Below are positions 51,872-59,469 of a DNA stretch of 64,000 bases, piece by piece. Below the pieces are notes generated by a model, which saw nothing but the letters and a program-made list of their open reading frames with translations, ran no database searches and was not told where the DNA came from. This stretch comes from Armatimonadota bacterium. GTDB taxonomy: Bacteria; Armatimonadota; Fimbriimonadia; Fimbriimonadales; GBS-DC. The stretch is taken from contig JABWCR010000008.1 of NCBI GenBank assembly GCA_013359125.1, positions 1 through 64,000 on the forward strand, read 5' to 3'. The stretch's first letter is position 1, and each line of letters begins with the position of its first letter. A program made the position numbers and the translations under genes.

Positions 51872-52536
51872 TGAAACCTCCAAGAAATGGGCAGCCAAGA
51901 CTCTCGATAGGTTGGTCGACCCTGCTTTGAGACGATAACAGAGAGGATCATGCGCGGCGAGTGGCCGGCTTCGATCGTAACGGTTCGATTGGGCGTCTTT
52001 ACGACGTATCGGGTTAGCGGGATCGTTACTTGGCGCACCTGGTCGTTCCCTGTATCGACGGCGAACGACAGGCAGTCATCGGTTTCACTAACCGAAAGAA
52101 CCTGCTCGTTTTTCCACAACGAAGCGGGGGAGAATGTTGAGGAGAACATCGCTTGTCCGACGAAGGAGTCTCCAAAAGGCCCCATCCAATCGGCGCGAAT
52201 GTCCAACGGGTTTGGCGGATTCCTTAGGCTTGTTGGGCCTTCGTCGTCCCACCAGAGCGCCTCAGCAGGGCCGACGATGTAGGTCGACCCGTAGTGCGCC
52301 GAAGAGATGGCCAACTGGGTGACGGTCCGTTCCGAGCGATTCAACCAGATGCCAAATCGGTCTAGTTCTATACGAGACGTTGCCGCATTGTAGACTTCGA
52401 TGTCAAACTCTGCATGGAGTTCGTCCAGCATCTTCATAGAAGACGCGACCCAGGACAGCTCCTTTAAGACCTTCGAATCCGCTTGCCCAAAAGCGACCGT
52501 CACGGCTACTAAAGCGCATGCGAGAATCCTCCCCAT
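51868..52536 (-). CDS. Secreted beta-rich protein of unknown function
   Basis: 222 residues with a signal peptide ending Ala-Phe-Gly-Gln; GGAGGGAG lies 8 bases before the ATG. Mature sequence is beta-rich, with single cysteine and Trp-rich stretches (AEALWWDDEGP; ESWLPISWRFQ). No family recognised. It is the first gene of a minus-strand run with a clear promoter and a palindrome upstream, and is translationally coupled to the six-cysteine peptide gene. Confidence 0.68.
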   Translation of the reverse strand: MGRILACALVAVTVAFGQADSKVLKELSWVASSMKMLDELHAEFDIEVYNAATSRIELDRFGIWLNRSERTVTQLAISSAHYGSTYIVGPAEALWWDDEGPTSLRNPPNPLDIRADWMGPFGDSFVGQAMFSSTFSPASLWKNEQVLSVSETDDCLSFAVDTGNDQVRQVTIPLTRYVVKTPNRTVTIEAGHSPRMILSVIVSKQGRPTYRESWLPISWRFQ

Positions 52537-52567
52537 GGCTACTCCCTCCGCCAGGCCGTAATGGCGC

Positions 52568-52597
52568 AGAGTACCACTTTTCGGGCTACAATGTCAA
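52568..52597 (-). promoter_or_regulatory. Sigma-70-type promoter of the small secreted-protein operon
   Basis: Minus strand: perfect -35 TTGACA (52597-52592), 18-base spacer, -10 TACTCT (52573-52568), then GGAGGGAG and the ATG at 52536. Confidence 0.6.
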
Positions 52598-52600
52598 CGT

Positions 52601-52623
52601 AGACAAATGTATCAAATTTGTCT
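52601..52623. promoter_or_regulatory. Perfect 8-bp inverted repeat next to the -35 box (candidate operator)
   Basis: AGACAAAT (52601-52608) and ATTTGTCT (52616-52623) with a 7-base spacer, 3 bases upstream of the -35 box on the minus strand. The centre-to-centre spacing of 15 bp suits an activator or repressor dimer. It could also be a weak end-of-transcript hairpin for the GlmL gene, but no T-run follows. Confidence 0.5.
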
Positions 52624-52651
52624 GTTGAGAAGTTTCACAGACTTATTTCGA

Positions 52652-54430
52652 CTACGGCATCGGCAGGTTGAAGGCGGCCAGCCACTCTTTCAGCTTCTTG
52701 GTGCGCTGGTCGTTCTCTGTAGGCAGAACCATCGGGCGACCGCGACCGTCGAACACCAGCCCCACCACGCCGCCTTCTAACTCCATCTCCCGCGTTCGTC
52801 CTTTGCCTTCGCCAACATCAAAGTTCTTGTTCGGCTTGATCACGGCCTTAACCTTTTCGCCCACGCCTAGCGGCACGACTTTGATCTCGCCGACCGAGAC
52901 CGAAACGGATTGCCCAGCCAGATCGACCGTCATGCAGAGTTCGCCCTCTTTGCCTTGCCCGACCGGACAGACGGAGTGGCCCAGGCGGATTAGGCAGTCG
53001 CGATCGAACACTTGCGCCGCCGCGACCGGATGCACGGTCGAAAGCACGCCCAACTGAGGCATCATAAAGATCGAATCGACCGCAAGCATCGTAACGCCTT
53101 CGGGCTGATAAGCATCGAGCACCATCAGGGCCGATTGGGCGCGCTCGGGCGCATGGCTCAGCACGCCGCCGCTGCCGACGATCATGTCCAGTTCCATTAG
53201 GTTAACCAGCGTCTCGCCCGTATCCTTTTGGTCCAGGGCATCGCCAATAGTGCGCTGTTGTTGAATGCCTTTCAGTCCGCGCGCCAAGTCCTTATGGTGG
53301 ATGAAAGCGAGGCGCAGCGCCTCGCGAGCGGCAGCCTGTTCCAGCAATAGGTCGTGGTACGTTTGAGGGATGGTAGTGGGGCGAATCATCTTGTTGCGCA
53401 GGCGATTGCGCACTTCCATCGGGTCGATGTCGAACGGCAGCCACCTTCGGATATTCTCGATGCCGGTTTCTAGCATCACGTTGCATATCGAGTAGCTCAT
53501 GCCAAGGTTGGCGCTCACCGTTCGCGTATAGTTGCCGTGGAAAACGGAGAACACGTCGGTCGTCGCGCCTCCGATATCGACGCCCAAGATGTTGATCCCG
53601 CGCTGTTCGGCGATGGTCACCATGATCTTGCCGACGGCATTGGGGGTGGACATAATATCCGCAGAAGTCCAAGTCATCAGCTTGCCATAGCCCGGCGCCT
53701 GCTGCATCACGTGCTCCAAAAAGAGTTCGTGCACGGCCTCTCTGGCCGGCCCAAGGTCCTCTTTGTCCAGCGTCGGTCGAAGATTGTTGACCACGCGCAC
53801 GTCAAATCGCTTCTCGGAGATCTCCGTAACGGGCTCCACTGCGTCCTTGTTGCCTGCATAGATCACGGGAAGGTTCATCGTGCCGAACCTCGGCCGAGGG
53901 TCGGCCGACAGCAAAAGCTCGGCCAGATCGACCAAGTGCGTTACCGTGCCGCCGTCCGTACCGCCCGACATCAGCACAATGTCGGGTCGAAGCGCTCGCA
54001 ATCGCTCGATCTTTTGATAATCTTTGCGTCCGTCGTCGATGGCGATCGTGTCCATAATGATCGCGCCCGCGCCCAGCGCCGCGCGCTGGCCGCTTTCGGC
54101 AGACATTTGGCGCACCACGCCCATCACCATCATCTGTAGCCCGCCGCCCGCGCTGGATGTCGAAAGATAGAGGTCTACGCCTGTCTTCTCGTCCTGCTGT
54201 GGAACGATGATGCGTCCGCTATCGACCAGAGTCCGGCCCGACAGCTCCTCGACTTCGCTGACGGCGTTCAGCACGCCTATCGTCACATCGTCAAAGGGCG
54301 CCTCGACGGTGGTCGGCGCTTCTCCTCGAAACCTCAGGCGATACTCATCGCCCAACTTCTCGATTAAGATGGCTTTTGTGGTGGTGCTGCCGCAATCGGT
54401 AGCCAAGATGGATCGAACGTTATCGGACAT
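52652..54430 (-). CDS. GlmL/MutL-type ASKHA ATPase (adenosylcobalamin mutase reactivation-like)
   Basis: 592 residues from the ATG at 54430, preceded by GGAGG. ASKHA motifs: A-T-D-C-G-S-T-T-T-K-A at the N-terminus (phosphate 1), L-G-V-D-I-G-G-A-T-T-D-V near residue 291, and S-G-G-T-D-G-G-T near 150. The family (GlmL, MutL) is encoded next to glutamate mutase or ornithine/lysine aminomutases and is thought to reactivate their B12 cofactor. No mutase S/E or Ora/Kam genes are in the window. The gene is alone on its transcript. Confidence 0.88.
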   Translation of the reverse strand: MSDNVRSILATDCGSTTTKAILIEKLGDEYRLRFRGEAPTTVEAPFDDVTIGVLNAVSEVEELSGRTLVDSGRIIVPQQDEKTGVDLYLSTSSAGGGLQMMVMGVVRQMSAESGQRAALGAGAIIMDTIAIDDGRKDYQKIERLRALRPDIVLMSGGTDGGTVTHLVDLAELLLSADPRPRFGTMNLPVIYAGNKDAVEPVTEISEKRFDVRVVNNLRPTLDKEDLGPAREAVHELFLEHVMQQAPGYGKLMTWTSADIMSTPNAVGKIMVTIAEQRGINILGVDIGGATTDVFSVFHGNYTRTVSANLGMSYSICNVMLETGIENIRRWLPFDIDPMEVRNRLRNKMIRPTTIPQTYHDLLLEQAAAREALRLAFIHHKDLARGLKGIQQQRTIGDALDQKDTGETLVNLMELDMIVGSGGVLSHAPERAQSALMVLDAYQPEGVTMLAVDSIFMMPQLGVLSTVHPVAAAQVFDRDCLIRLGHSVCPVGQGKEGELCMTVDLAGQSVSVSVGEIKVVPLGVGEKVKAVIKPNKNFDVGEGKGRTREMELEGGVVGLVFDGRGRPMVLPTENDQRTKKLKEWLAAFNLPMP

Positions 54431-54510
54431 AGGGAGAGCCTCCGTGCATGATCGCGAGATGTCCTGTAATTTTAGCACCCTTTTGGCTCCCAAATTGCCA
54501 AAAACTGCGG

Positions 54511-54516
54511 TACAAT
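54511..54516 (+). promoter_or_regulatory. Candidate -10 box of the PEP-CTERM gene pair
   Basis: TACAAT, 40 bases before the ATG at 54557, which has AAAGGAGGT as ribosome binding site. No -35 at the usual distance. Confidence 0.4.
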
Positions 54517-54556
54517 CTGTGGACATCCCAGTTTGGATGGTAAAGGAGGTCTAGAT

Positions 54557-55165
54557 ATGACCCGGCGCATCTTGCCTATTGCGGCCGCCGCGTTAGCGAT
54601 CTTTAGCGGTGCAAAGGCCGATGTCTTTTTTGATCAGCCGTTTGCTACTGGTTCGCTGGCTGCGGGCGCTTCGATCAGTTCAGGCGCATTCGATATCGAC
54701 TTTTTCTTGCAGAACGCCCAGGTGGGCGATCCGCCGCTTCCGACGCGAATCGGGAATCTCGTATTGGGCTTCAACGCCTACTCGGACGTTGCGCTGATGA
54801 GCGAGGAGATCACGCTCTTTTCGACCGGCCAACTGCGGGGCAGCGGCATTCTCTACTTCAACCAGACGGTCGTTGATATTTCAGACCCGTTTAACCCGGT
54901 CGAGATCGCGAGCTTCAGCGCGGTGCTGACTTCGGCCAACACGCTGCCGTTTTCTCATCTGCTGACGTTCAGCCAGCCTTCGACGGCCATCAAGGTGCGC
55001 AAGTCGTTTGTCTTGGCCGCGCCCGATACGCCCGAGGACGACTACTCCGGTTTTGGCCAGTTGAACGGTCGGTTCGAACAGGTTCCTGAGCCAACCAGCA
55101 TTGCGGCGCTCCTGATGGGCGGCGCACTGATGGCTCGACGACTACGAAAGGGGGTCAAGCGATGA
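54557..55165 (+). CDS. PEP-CTERM exported protein 1
   Basis: 202 residues from the ATG at 54557. Signal peptide ends about Gly-Ala-Lys-Ala. The mature part is beta-rich. The C-terminus is a textbook PEP-CTERM tag: V-P-E-P-T-S followed by a 13-residue hydrophobic helix and a basic cluster (ARRLRKGVKR). Exosortase cleaves such proteins at the membrane and sorts them to the surface or extracellular matrix. No exosortase gene is in the window. The stop overlaps the start of the next gene by 4 bases. Confidence 0.9.
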   Translation: MTRRILPIAAAALAIFSGAKADVFFDQPFATGSLAAGASISSGAFDIDFFLQNAQVGDPPLPTRIGNLVLGFNAYSDVALMSEEITLFSTGQLRGSGILYFNQTVVDISDPFNPVEIASFSAVLTSANTLPFSHLLTFSQPSTAIKVRKSFVLAAPDTPEDDYSGFGQLNGRFEQVPEPTSIAALLMGGALMARRLRKGVKR

Positions 55166-55749
55166 TTCGCAAATCTCTGCTGGCATTGGCGGGCGCTTGC
55201 GCCCTAACCATGAGTGCCTCGGCTGTAACCTACAGCCAGTTGTCCGTCGACGGGCAATTGGCCGATGGATGGTCGCTGGTCTTTTCGCCCATCGATCTGA
55301 CGCTCTTCTACCCCGAGGCGTTTGCGGGCGACCTCTCTCCGACCCGTCAGGGCGACATCGACGTGAAGTTCGTCGCGTCCGACCCTTCGGGCATCACGAT
55401 GGTCTCGCTGACATGGATGGGCGCGTTAGAAGGGCTTGGCTCGTTCCACATGCGGGGCACCATTGAGGACTTTACCGACTCGAACAATCCGATCCAGATC
55501 GGAGCGTTCGATTTCTCGGTTCTGGACCATTCGGAGCTGCCCAGTACTCGACACGTTGCCATAGCGCCGACCACCGTGATCCGAATTACTCATGCGATCA
55601 CGCTGTCTGCGCCCGATCAGACCGATCCGAGCGGACTGGACATAGCCGCGCTGACGCTGACGGACCACACCTTCCAAGTCGTGCCCGAGCCCGCCTCGAT
55701 CATCGGTCTGGCTCTGGGCGCCGCGGCGCTCATCCGACGCCGACGGTAG
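55162..55749 (+). CDS. PEP-CTERM exported protein 2
   Basis: 195 residues. A signal peptide (RKSLLALAGACALTMSASA) precedes a beta-rich domain with the same kind of layout as its upstream neighbour (long strands, an SLTWMG turn; VIRITHAITLSAPDQTDP resembles AIKVRKSFVLAAPDTPED of protein 1). The end is V-P-E-P-A-S, a hydrophobic helix, then IRRRR. The two are probably ancient tandem duplicates. A strong terminator follows. Confidence 0.9.
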   Translation: MIRKSLLALAGACALTMSASAVTYSQLSVDGQLADGWSLVFSPIDLTLFYPEAFAGDLSPTRQGDIDVKFVASDPSGITMVSLTWMGALEGLGSFHMRGTIEDFTDSNNPIQIGAFDFSVLDHSELPSTRHVAIAPTTVIRITHAITLSAPDQTDPSGLDIAALTLTDHTFQVVPEPASIIGLALGAAALIRRRR

Positions 55750-55759
55750 TCTATAAACC

Positions 55760-55801
55760 TTGCGCCTGGCGGAAACTAGTCCGCTAGGCGCAAACCTTTT
55801 T
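55760..55801 (+). terminator. Rho-independent terminator after the PEP-CTERM pair
   Basis: A 14-bp stem, 55760-55773 with 55780-55793, perfect except for one G-U pair, with a 6-base loop AACTAG, then ACCTTTTTCT. Confidence 0.9.
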
Positions 55802-55818
55802 CTCCCTCGTTCGTATGG

Positions 55819-55824
55819 TATCCT
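55819..55824 (+). promoter_or_regulatory. Candidate dsbD -10 box (leaderless arrangement)
   Basis: TATCCT, 8 bases before the dsbD ATG at 55833. No ribosome binding site. Confidence 0.35.
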
Positions 55825-55832
55825 GAGACATC

Positions 55833-57629
55833 ATGAAGGGGATACTGCTTGTACTTCTGTGCGGCGCAGTCGCGTTTGCCCAACCGCCCAAAATCGATCT
55901 AAGCCCGAAGCTCCTGCTCCAAGTCGATCGTGCGAAGCCGGGCTCGACCGTCGAAGCGGCACTGCTGTTAGACATCAAACACCCGTTGCACATCAACGCT
56001 GTGCCGCCCTCTAGCGAGGACTTAATCCCCACTACTTGGGAAGCCGAAAAGTCGAACGCCTATAAGTTCGACAAAATCACTTTCCCGCCCGGCAAACTGA
56101 TGTCGTTTTCGTTCACTTCGGGCGAACAGATCAACGTCTACGAGGGCAAGGTTGCAGTTCGCTTTCAAGTGGTCTTGGATCCAAAGGCCAAGTTGGGGGA
56201 TCTAAAGGTCTCCGGCAAGTTGGGCTTTCAGGCTTGCAACGACTCCGTCTGCTTTCCGCCTAACAACGAAACCGTTACGGCAAAACTGAAGCTGGTGGCC
56301 GATCCTAAAGGCGCGGTCATGTCTAAAGACCCCGTCTTTGCCGTGCCCGTACAAAAGGCGCCCATGTCCGAACCGACCGGCAAGCAGAAAGAGGCGGGTT
56401 TGGTCCGCACCGTCCAAGAGCTGTACGAGTCGGGTCAATGGCCGCTCTACTTTGGTGTGATTTTGCTCATGGGGCTCGGCCTCAACCTCACGCCCTGCGT
56501 GTTTCCGCTCATCCCAATCACGGTCGGCTTCTTCAGTTCGCAATCGCACGGCAGTCGGTCCTTGCGGTTCGGGCTGGCGGCGACCTATGCCTTGACCATG
56601 GCCATGGTTTATGCCGTGTTGGGCGCCGTTGCAGGATTGGCCGGCAAAGCGTTCGGATTCCAGCTTCAAAACCCGATCGTAACCATCGTGCTCTGCGCGA
56701 TTATCGTCGCGCTGGCGCTTTCAATGTTTGGTCTCTATCGATTTCAGCCGCCCCAGTTTCTAATGCAGAAAGTGGGCGCCAAGTCCGGCTTGTTCGGCGC
56801 GGTCGCCATGGGCAGCGTGGCCGGGATCGCGGCGGCGCCTTGCGTCGGCCCGGTCGTCGTCGCGCTCTTGGCGATCATTGCCGCGTCGAACAACGCGGTT
56901 TTCAGTTTCTTTACTTTCTTGGCGTTGGGCCTGGGTCTGGGCCTGCCGTTCTTCATCATGGGGCTGTACTTTGAGAAGCTTCAAGGCAAACTGCCCAAGT
57001 CGGGCGGCTGGATGCTGGTGATCGAGCGCATCTTTGGCGTCATGATGATCGGCGTCGCGATCTTCTTTCTGCAAGGCTTGTTAAGGGTGAAGTTTGGAGC
57101 CGATTTCGTAACCTGGACCTGGTTCGCGTTTGCAGCAGCGTTTGCCGTCTACTTCTTGGTCGCCGATCGCAGCGAGCATCGAAACCGAGGAGTCTTGCGG
57201 GCGAAGCAAAGTTTATCAATGATTTTGGCGGCCTTCGCCGTCTACGTCGGCTATTCGGCAATGAGCGAGGCGCCCGGCATCGTGTGGGACAAATACGACT
57301 CGGCCAAGATCGAAAAAGCGATGCAAGAGGGAAAGCCGGTCTTGATCGACTTTGACGCCAGCTGGTGCTTGGCCTGCAGAGAGTTGGAAAAGTTCACCTA
57401 CACCGACAATCAAGTCATGACTGAAGCAAGCCGCTTCGTCAAACTCAAAATGGATGGTAGCGTTACCACGCCCGAATACACCGAAGCGGCAGAGAGATTC
57501 AAGGTGCAAGGGTTGCCCACAGTCATCTTCATCGGCCCGGACGGAAAAGAGCTCGAACAGTTAAGGCTGACCGGCTACGAGCCGGCCAGCGCGTTCCTAG
57601 AGCGGCTAAGACAAGTGCCTAATTCTTAA
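55833..57629 (+). CDS. dsbD: Thiol:disulfide interchange protein DsbD
   Basis: 598 residues, the usual length. A signal peptide precedes the alpha domain (about 18-165) with the redox pair in G-F-Q-A-C-N-D-S-V-C. The central domain (about 195-470) has eight TM helices including L-T-P-C-V-F-P-L and A-A-P-C-V-G-P, whose cysteines relay electrons. The gamma thioredoxin domain has F-D-A-S-W-C-L-A-C near 511-514. All six catalytic cysteines are in place. It passes electrons from cytoplasmic thioredoxin to the periplasm to reduce isomerases and cytochrome c maturation factors. Confidence 0.96.
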   Translation: MKGILLVLLCGAVAFAQPPKIDLSPKLLLQVDRAKPGSTVEAALLLDIKHPLHINAVPPSSEDLIPTTWEAEKSNAYKFDKITFPPGKLMSFSFTSGEQINVYEGKVAVRFQVVLDPKAKLGDLKVSGKLGFQACNDSVCFPPNNETVTAKLKLVADPKGAVMSKDPVFAVPVQKAPMSEPTGKQKEAGLVRTVQELYESGQWPLYFGVILLMGLGLNLTPCVFPLIPITVGFFSSQSHGSRSLRFGLAATYALTMAMVYAVLGAVAGLAGKAFGFQLQNPIVTIVLCAIIVALALSMFGLYRFQPPQFLMQKVGAKSGLFGAVAMGSVAGIAAAPCVGPVVVALLAIIAASNNAVFSFFTFLALGLGLGLPFFIMGLYFEKLQGKLPKSGGWMLVIERIFGVMMIGVAIFFLQGLLRVKFGADFVTWTWFAFAAAFAVYFLVADRSEHRNRGVLRAKQSLSMILAAFAVYVGYSAMSEAPGIVWDKYDSAKIEKAMQEGKPVLIDFDASWCLACRELEKFTYTDNQVMTEASRFVKLKMDGSVTTPEYTEAAERFKVQGLPTVIFIGPDGKELEQLRLTGYEPASAFLERLRQVPNS

Positions 57630-58933
57630 ACCCCAAAATAGAACCGCGGCGCATGAAAGAACGCCCAAGCCTGAAAGATCGCCAAGAGATTCAGGCCGAT
57701 CAGAAGCGCCAAAACAAAAGGCAATCGCTTGGGATGGAACAGATTGGCCATCCCTTGCCCGACAACCCACGAGATAGGCGCAAGCACAGGGAAGAGAAAA
57801 CGCCCCTGCGCCTGCTCGAACGTTAGATTGTAGTAAACCACCGAGCAGGCCGCCAGTGCGATGCACCAGAGCGCGAACCAAAATCGCCCGTCGCGAGACC
57901 CCAAAATGATCCCAAGCGCCGATGCCAACGCCAGAAACAGATAGGCCAAATAGCCCAGCCATGGCAGACCGACGCTCATCCAGCCCAAACGACAGACGAA
58001 GGACATGAAGAGAACCTTCCAAAACGACCCTGCAAAGTAGGGCGAAAAGAGGCTCTTTTCATCCACCAAATGGGCCAAAGTCTCGCGCTCCATCTGAGTG
58101 CCCAACGGATCGCCGTATCGCGCATGGGTTGCCAGCATCAGCCCCACAATCGACACTGCGCCGACAGCCAGCGCCACAACCCACTTTCGACCCTTGCCCG
58201 TACCCATCGCGCTCCAGCCCAACGGAATCAATGCAGGCAAGAGGATGAGGAGGGTCTTTTTCGTCCAGGGTGCCAGCAGAAGCGCGAACGCCAACAATGC
58301 AAAAGGCCACCGGCCCGCAGATTGCTGATAGGCGACCGCAACCGCATAAAAAGCCGCCCCAGAGATCAGCAAAGCCATCGAATCGTTGTTGATCGCCCCG
58401 GAAAGACCCTGCAGTTGAGGCAATGTCGCCACGAACGCAAATGCGTACGCGCGCGGCTCGGGGTCGGCAAACCACCGAGCCGCAGCGCTCAGCATCAACC
58501 AAACGGCGAAAGCGGAAAGCAACCAAGAAAGCAGCCGCAAAGAGAAAAACGAGCGCCGGTCCGTCTCGCCGAGAAAACGAGCCGAGAGATACTTGGGCGC
58601 CCTTGGATCCGGTTGCGAGCGACGAACAAGTTCGTACTCGATCTTGGCGTCCATCTCGATCAGTCTTAATAGCCCGGCCAATGTCAGATAATAGAGAGGC
58701 GGCTGATGCCCCTCGCCTTCCACCCGCTTTTCCTTCGACAGTTGGTTGGGCAATTGACGCTGGGTCGCCACAAAGTTGACATAATCCAAGTGGTGAGGCT
58801 CGTCCGGCGCCTCGAACGGCGGCGTGACGAACAGGAAAAGAAGCGAAAGAGCGCAATACTGCGCCATCCACCATCGCCGATGCGTCCATGGCTGGCGAGG
58901 CGCAAGAAAGAGACTAAGGCCGCTCGTCTTCAT
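57626..58933 (-). CDS. DUF2142-family multi-span membrane protein (GT-C-like)
   Basis: 435 residues with about ten predicted TM helices. The first extracytoplasmic loop has P-F-E-A-P-D-E-P-H-H, and later H-Q-P-P-L-Y-Y, both signatures of DUF2142/GT-C glycosyltransferases that use polyprenyl-linked sugars; the Asp-Glu after the first TM is the expected catalytic acid. It could add sugars to surface polymers or proteins. It is convergent with dsbD, the two sharing a palindromic TTAA as stop codons (57626-57629). Confidence 0.82.
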   Translation of the reverse strand: MKTSGLSLFLAPRQPWTHRRWWMAQYCALSLLFLFVTPPFEAPDEPHHLDYVNFVATQRQLPNQLSKEKRVEGEGHQPPLYYLTLAGLLRLIEMDAKIEYELVRRSQPDPRAPKYLSARFLGETDRRSFFSLRLLSWLLSAFAVWLMLSAAARWFADPEPRAYAFAFVATLPQLQGLSGAINNDSMALLISGAAFYAVAVAYQQSAGRWPFALLAFALLLAPWTKKTLLILLPALIPLGWSAMGTGKGRKWVVALAVGAVSIVGLMLATHARYGDPLGTQMERETLAHLVDEKSLFSPYFAGSFWKVLFMSFVCRLGWMSVGLPWLGYLAYLFLALASALGIILGSRDGRFWFALWCIALAACSVVYYNLTFEQAQGRFLFPVLAPISWVVGQGMANLFHPKRLPFVLALLIGLNLLAIFQAWAFFHAPRFYFGV

Positions 58934-58973
58934 GACGGATGCGCCCCCATTCTGACACAGAAGCCCTACTCGG

Positions 58974-58979
58974 TATACT
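58974..58979 (+). promoter_or_regulatory. Candidate -10 box of the ACT-lysC operon (leaderless arrangement)
   Basis: TATACT, 7 bases before the GTG at 58987, so transcription would begin at the start codon. No ribosome binding site. Confidence 0.45.
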
Positions 58980-58986
58980 TCTGAGC

Positions 58987-59469
58987 GTGGCGAATAGGGA
59001 ACGGCTCAGTTTCGAGCGCGAGCGGGGTATTCGTGAGATTCGTGCGATCTCCGGCATTGCGCACGTCTCTGTGCGCAATGCGGCAACCATCGACGAGCGC
59101 CTGAAAGCGCTATCCGAACTCAAAAACGATGGAATCAGTATCTTCTTGCTCAAATTTCATAACGGCGGGCTGAGCTTTGCGCTCAATGCAAGCCGAATCG
59201 ATAGAACGGTCGATCTTCTTCGCAAAGCGGGATTCGAATGCGTAACCAATCCGGGCTGCGTGCTGGTCTCACTTTTTGCCCAGAACGTGCGCGAAATGCC
59301 CGACGCCTTCGCCCGAATGTCGGAAGCGCTGTTCGAGTGCGGCGCCCCGGTCGTCCAAACGGGCGACGCCCATGATCGCATCAACTGTCTGATTCCCGGC
59401 CAACATGCGCAGGATGCCGTGGAGAACCTGAGAGCCCGGTTTGGCGTCGATCGGGTGAGTTGGGAGTGA
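58987..59469 (+). CDS. Stand-alone tandem ACT-domain protein
   Basis: 160 residues from the GTG at 58987; an in-frame ATG at 58939 would overlap the likely promoter. Two ACT-like units follow: FLLKFHNGGLSFALNASRID belongs to the first, and CVLVSLFAQNVREMPDAFAR plus R-I-N-C-L-I-P-G to the second, the same order as the regulatory half of aspartokinases (ACT_7/ACT_9 types). No catalytic domain. Its stop overlaps the aspartokinase start by 4 bases. Inference: a separate allosteric subunit for that enzyme. Confidence 0.8.
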   Translation: MANRERLSFERERGIREIRAISGIAHVSVRNAATIDERLKALSELKNDGISIFLLKFHNGGLSFALNASRIDRTVDLLRKAGFECVTNPGCVLVSLFAQNVREMPDAFARMSEALFECGAPVVQTGDAHDRINCLIPGQHAQDAVENLRARFGVDRVSWE

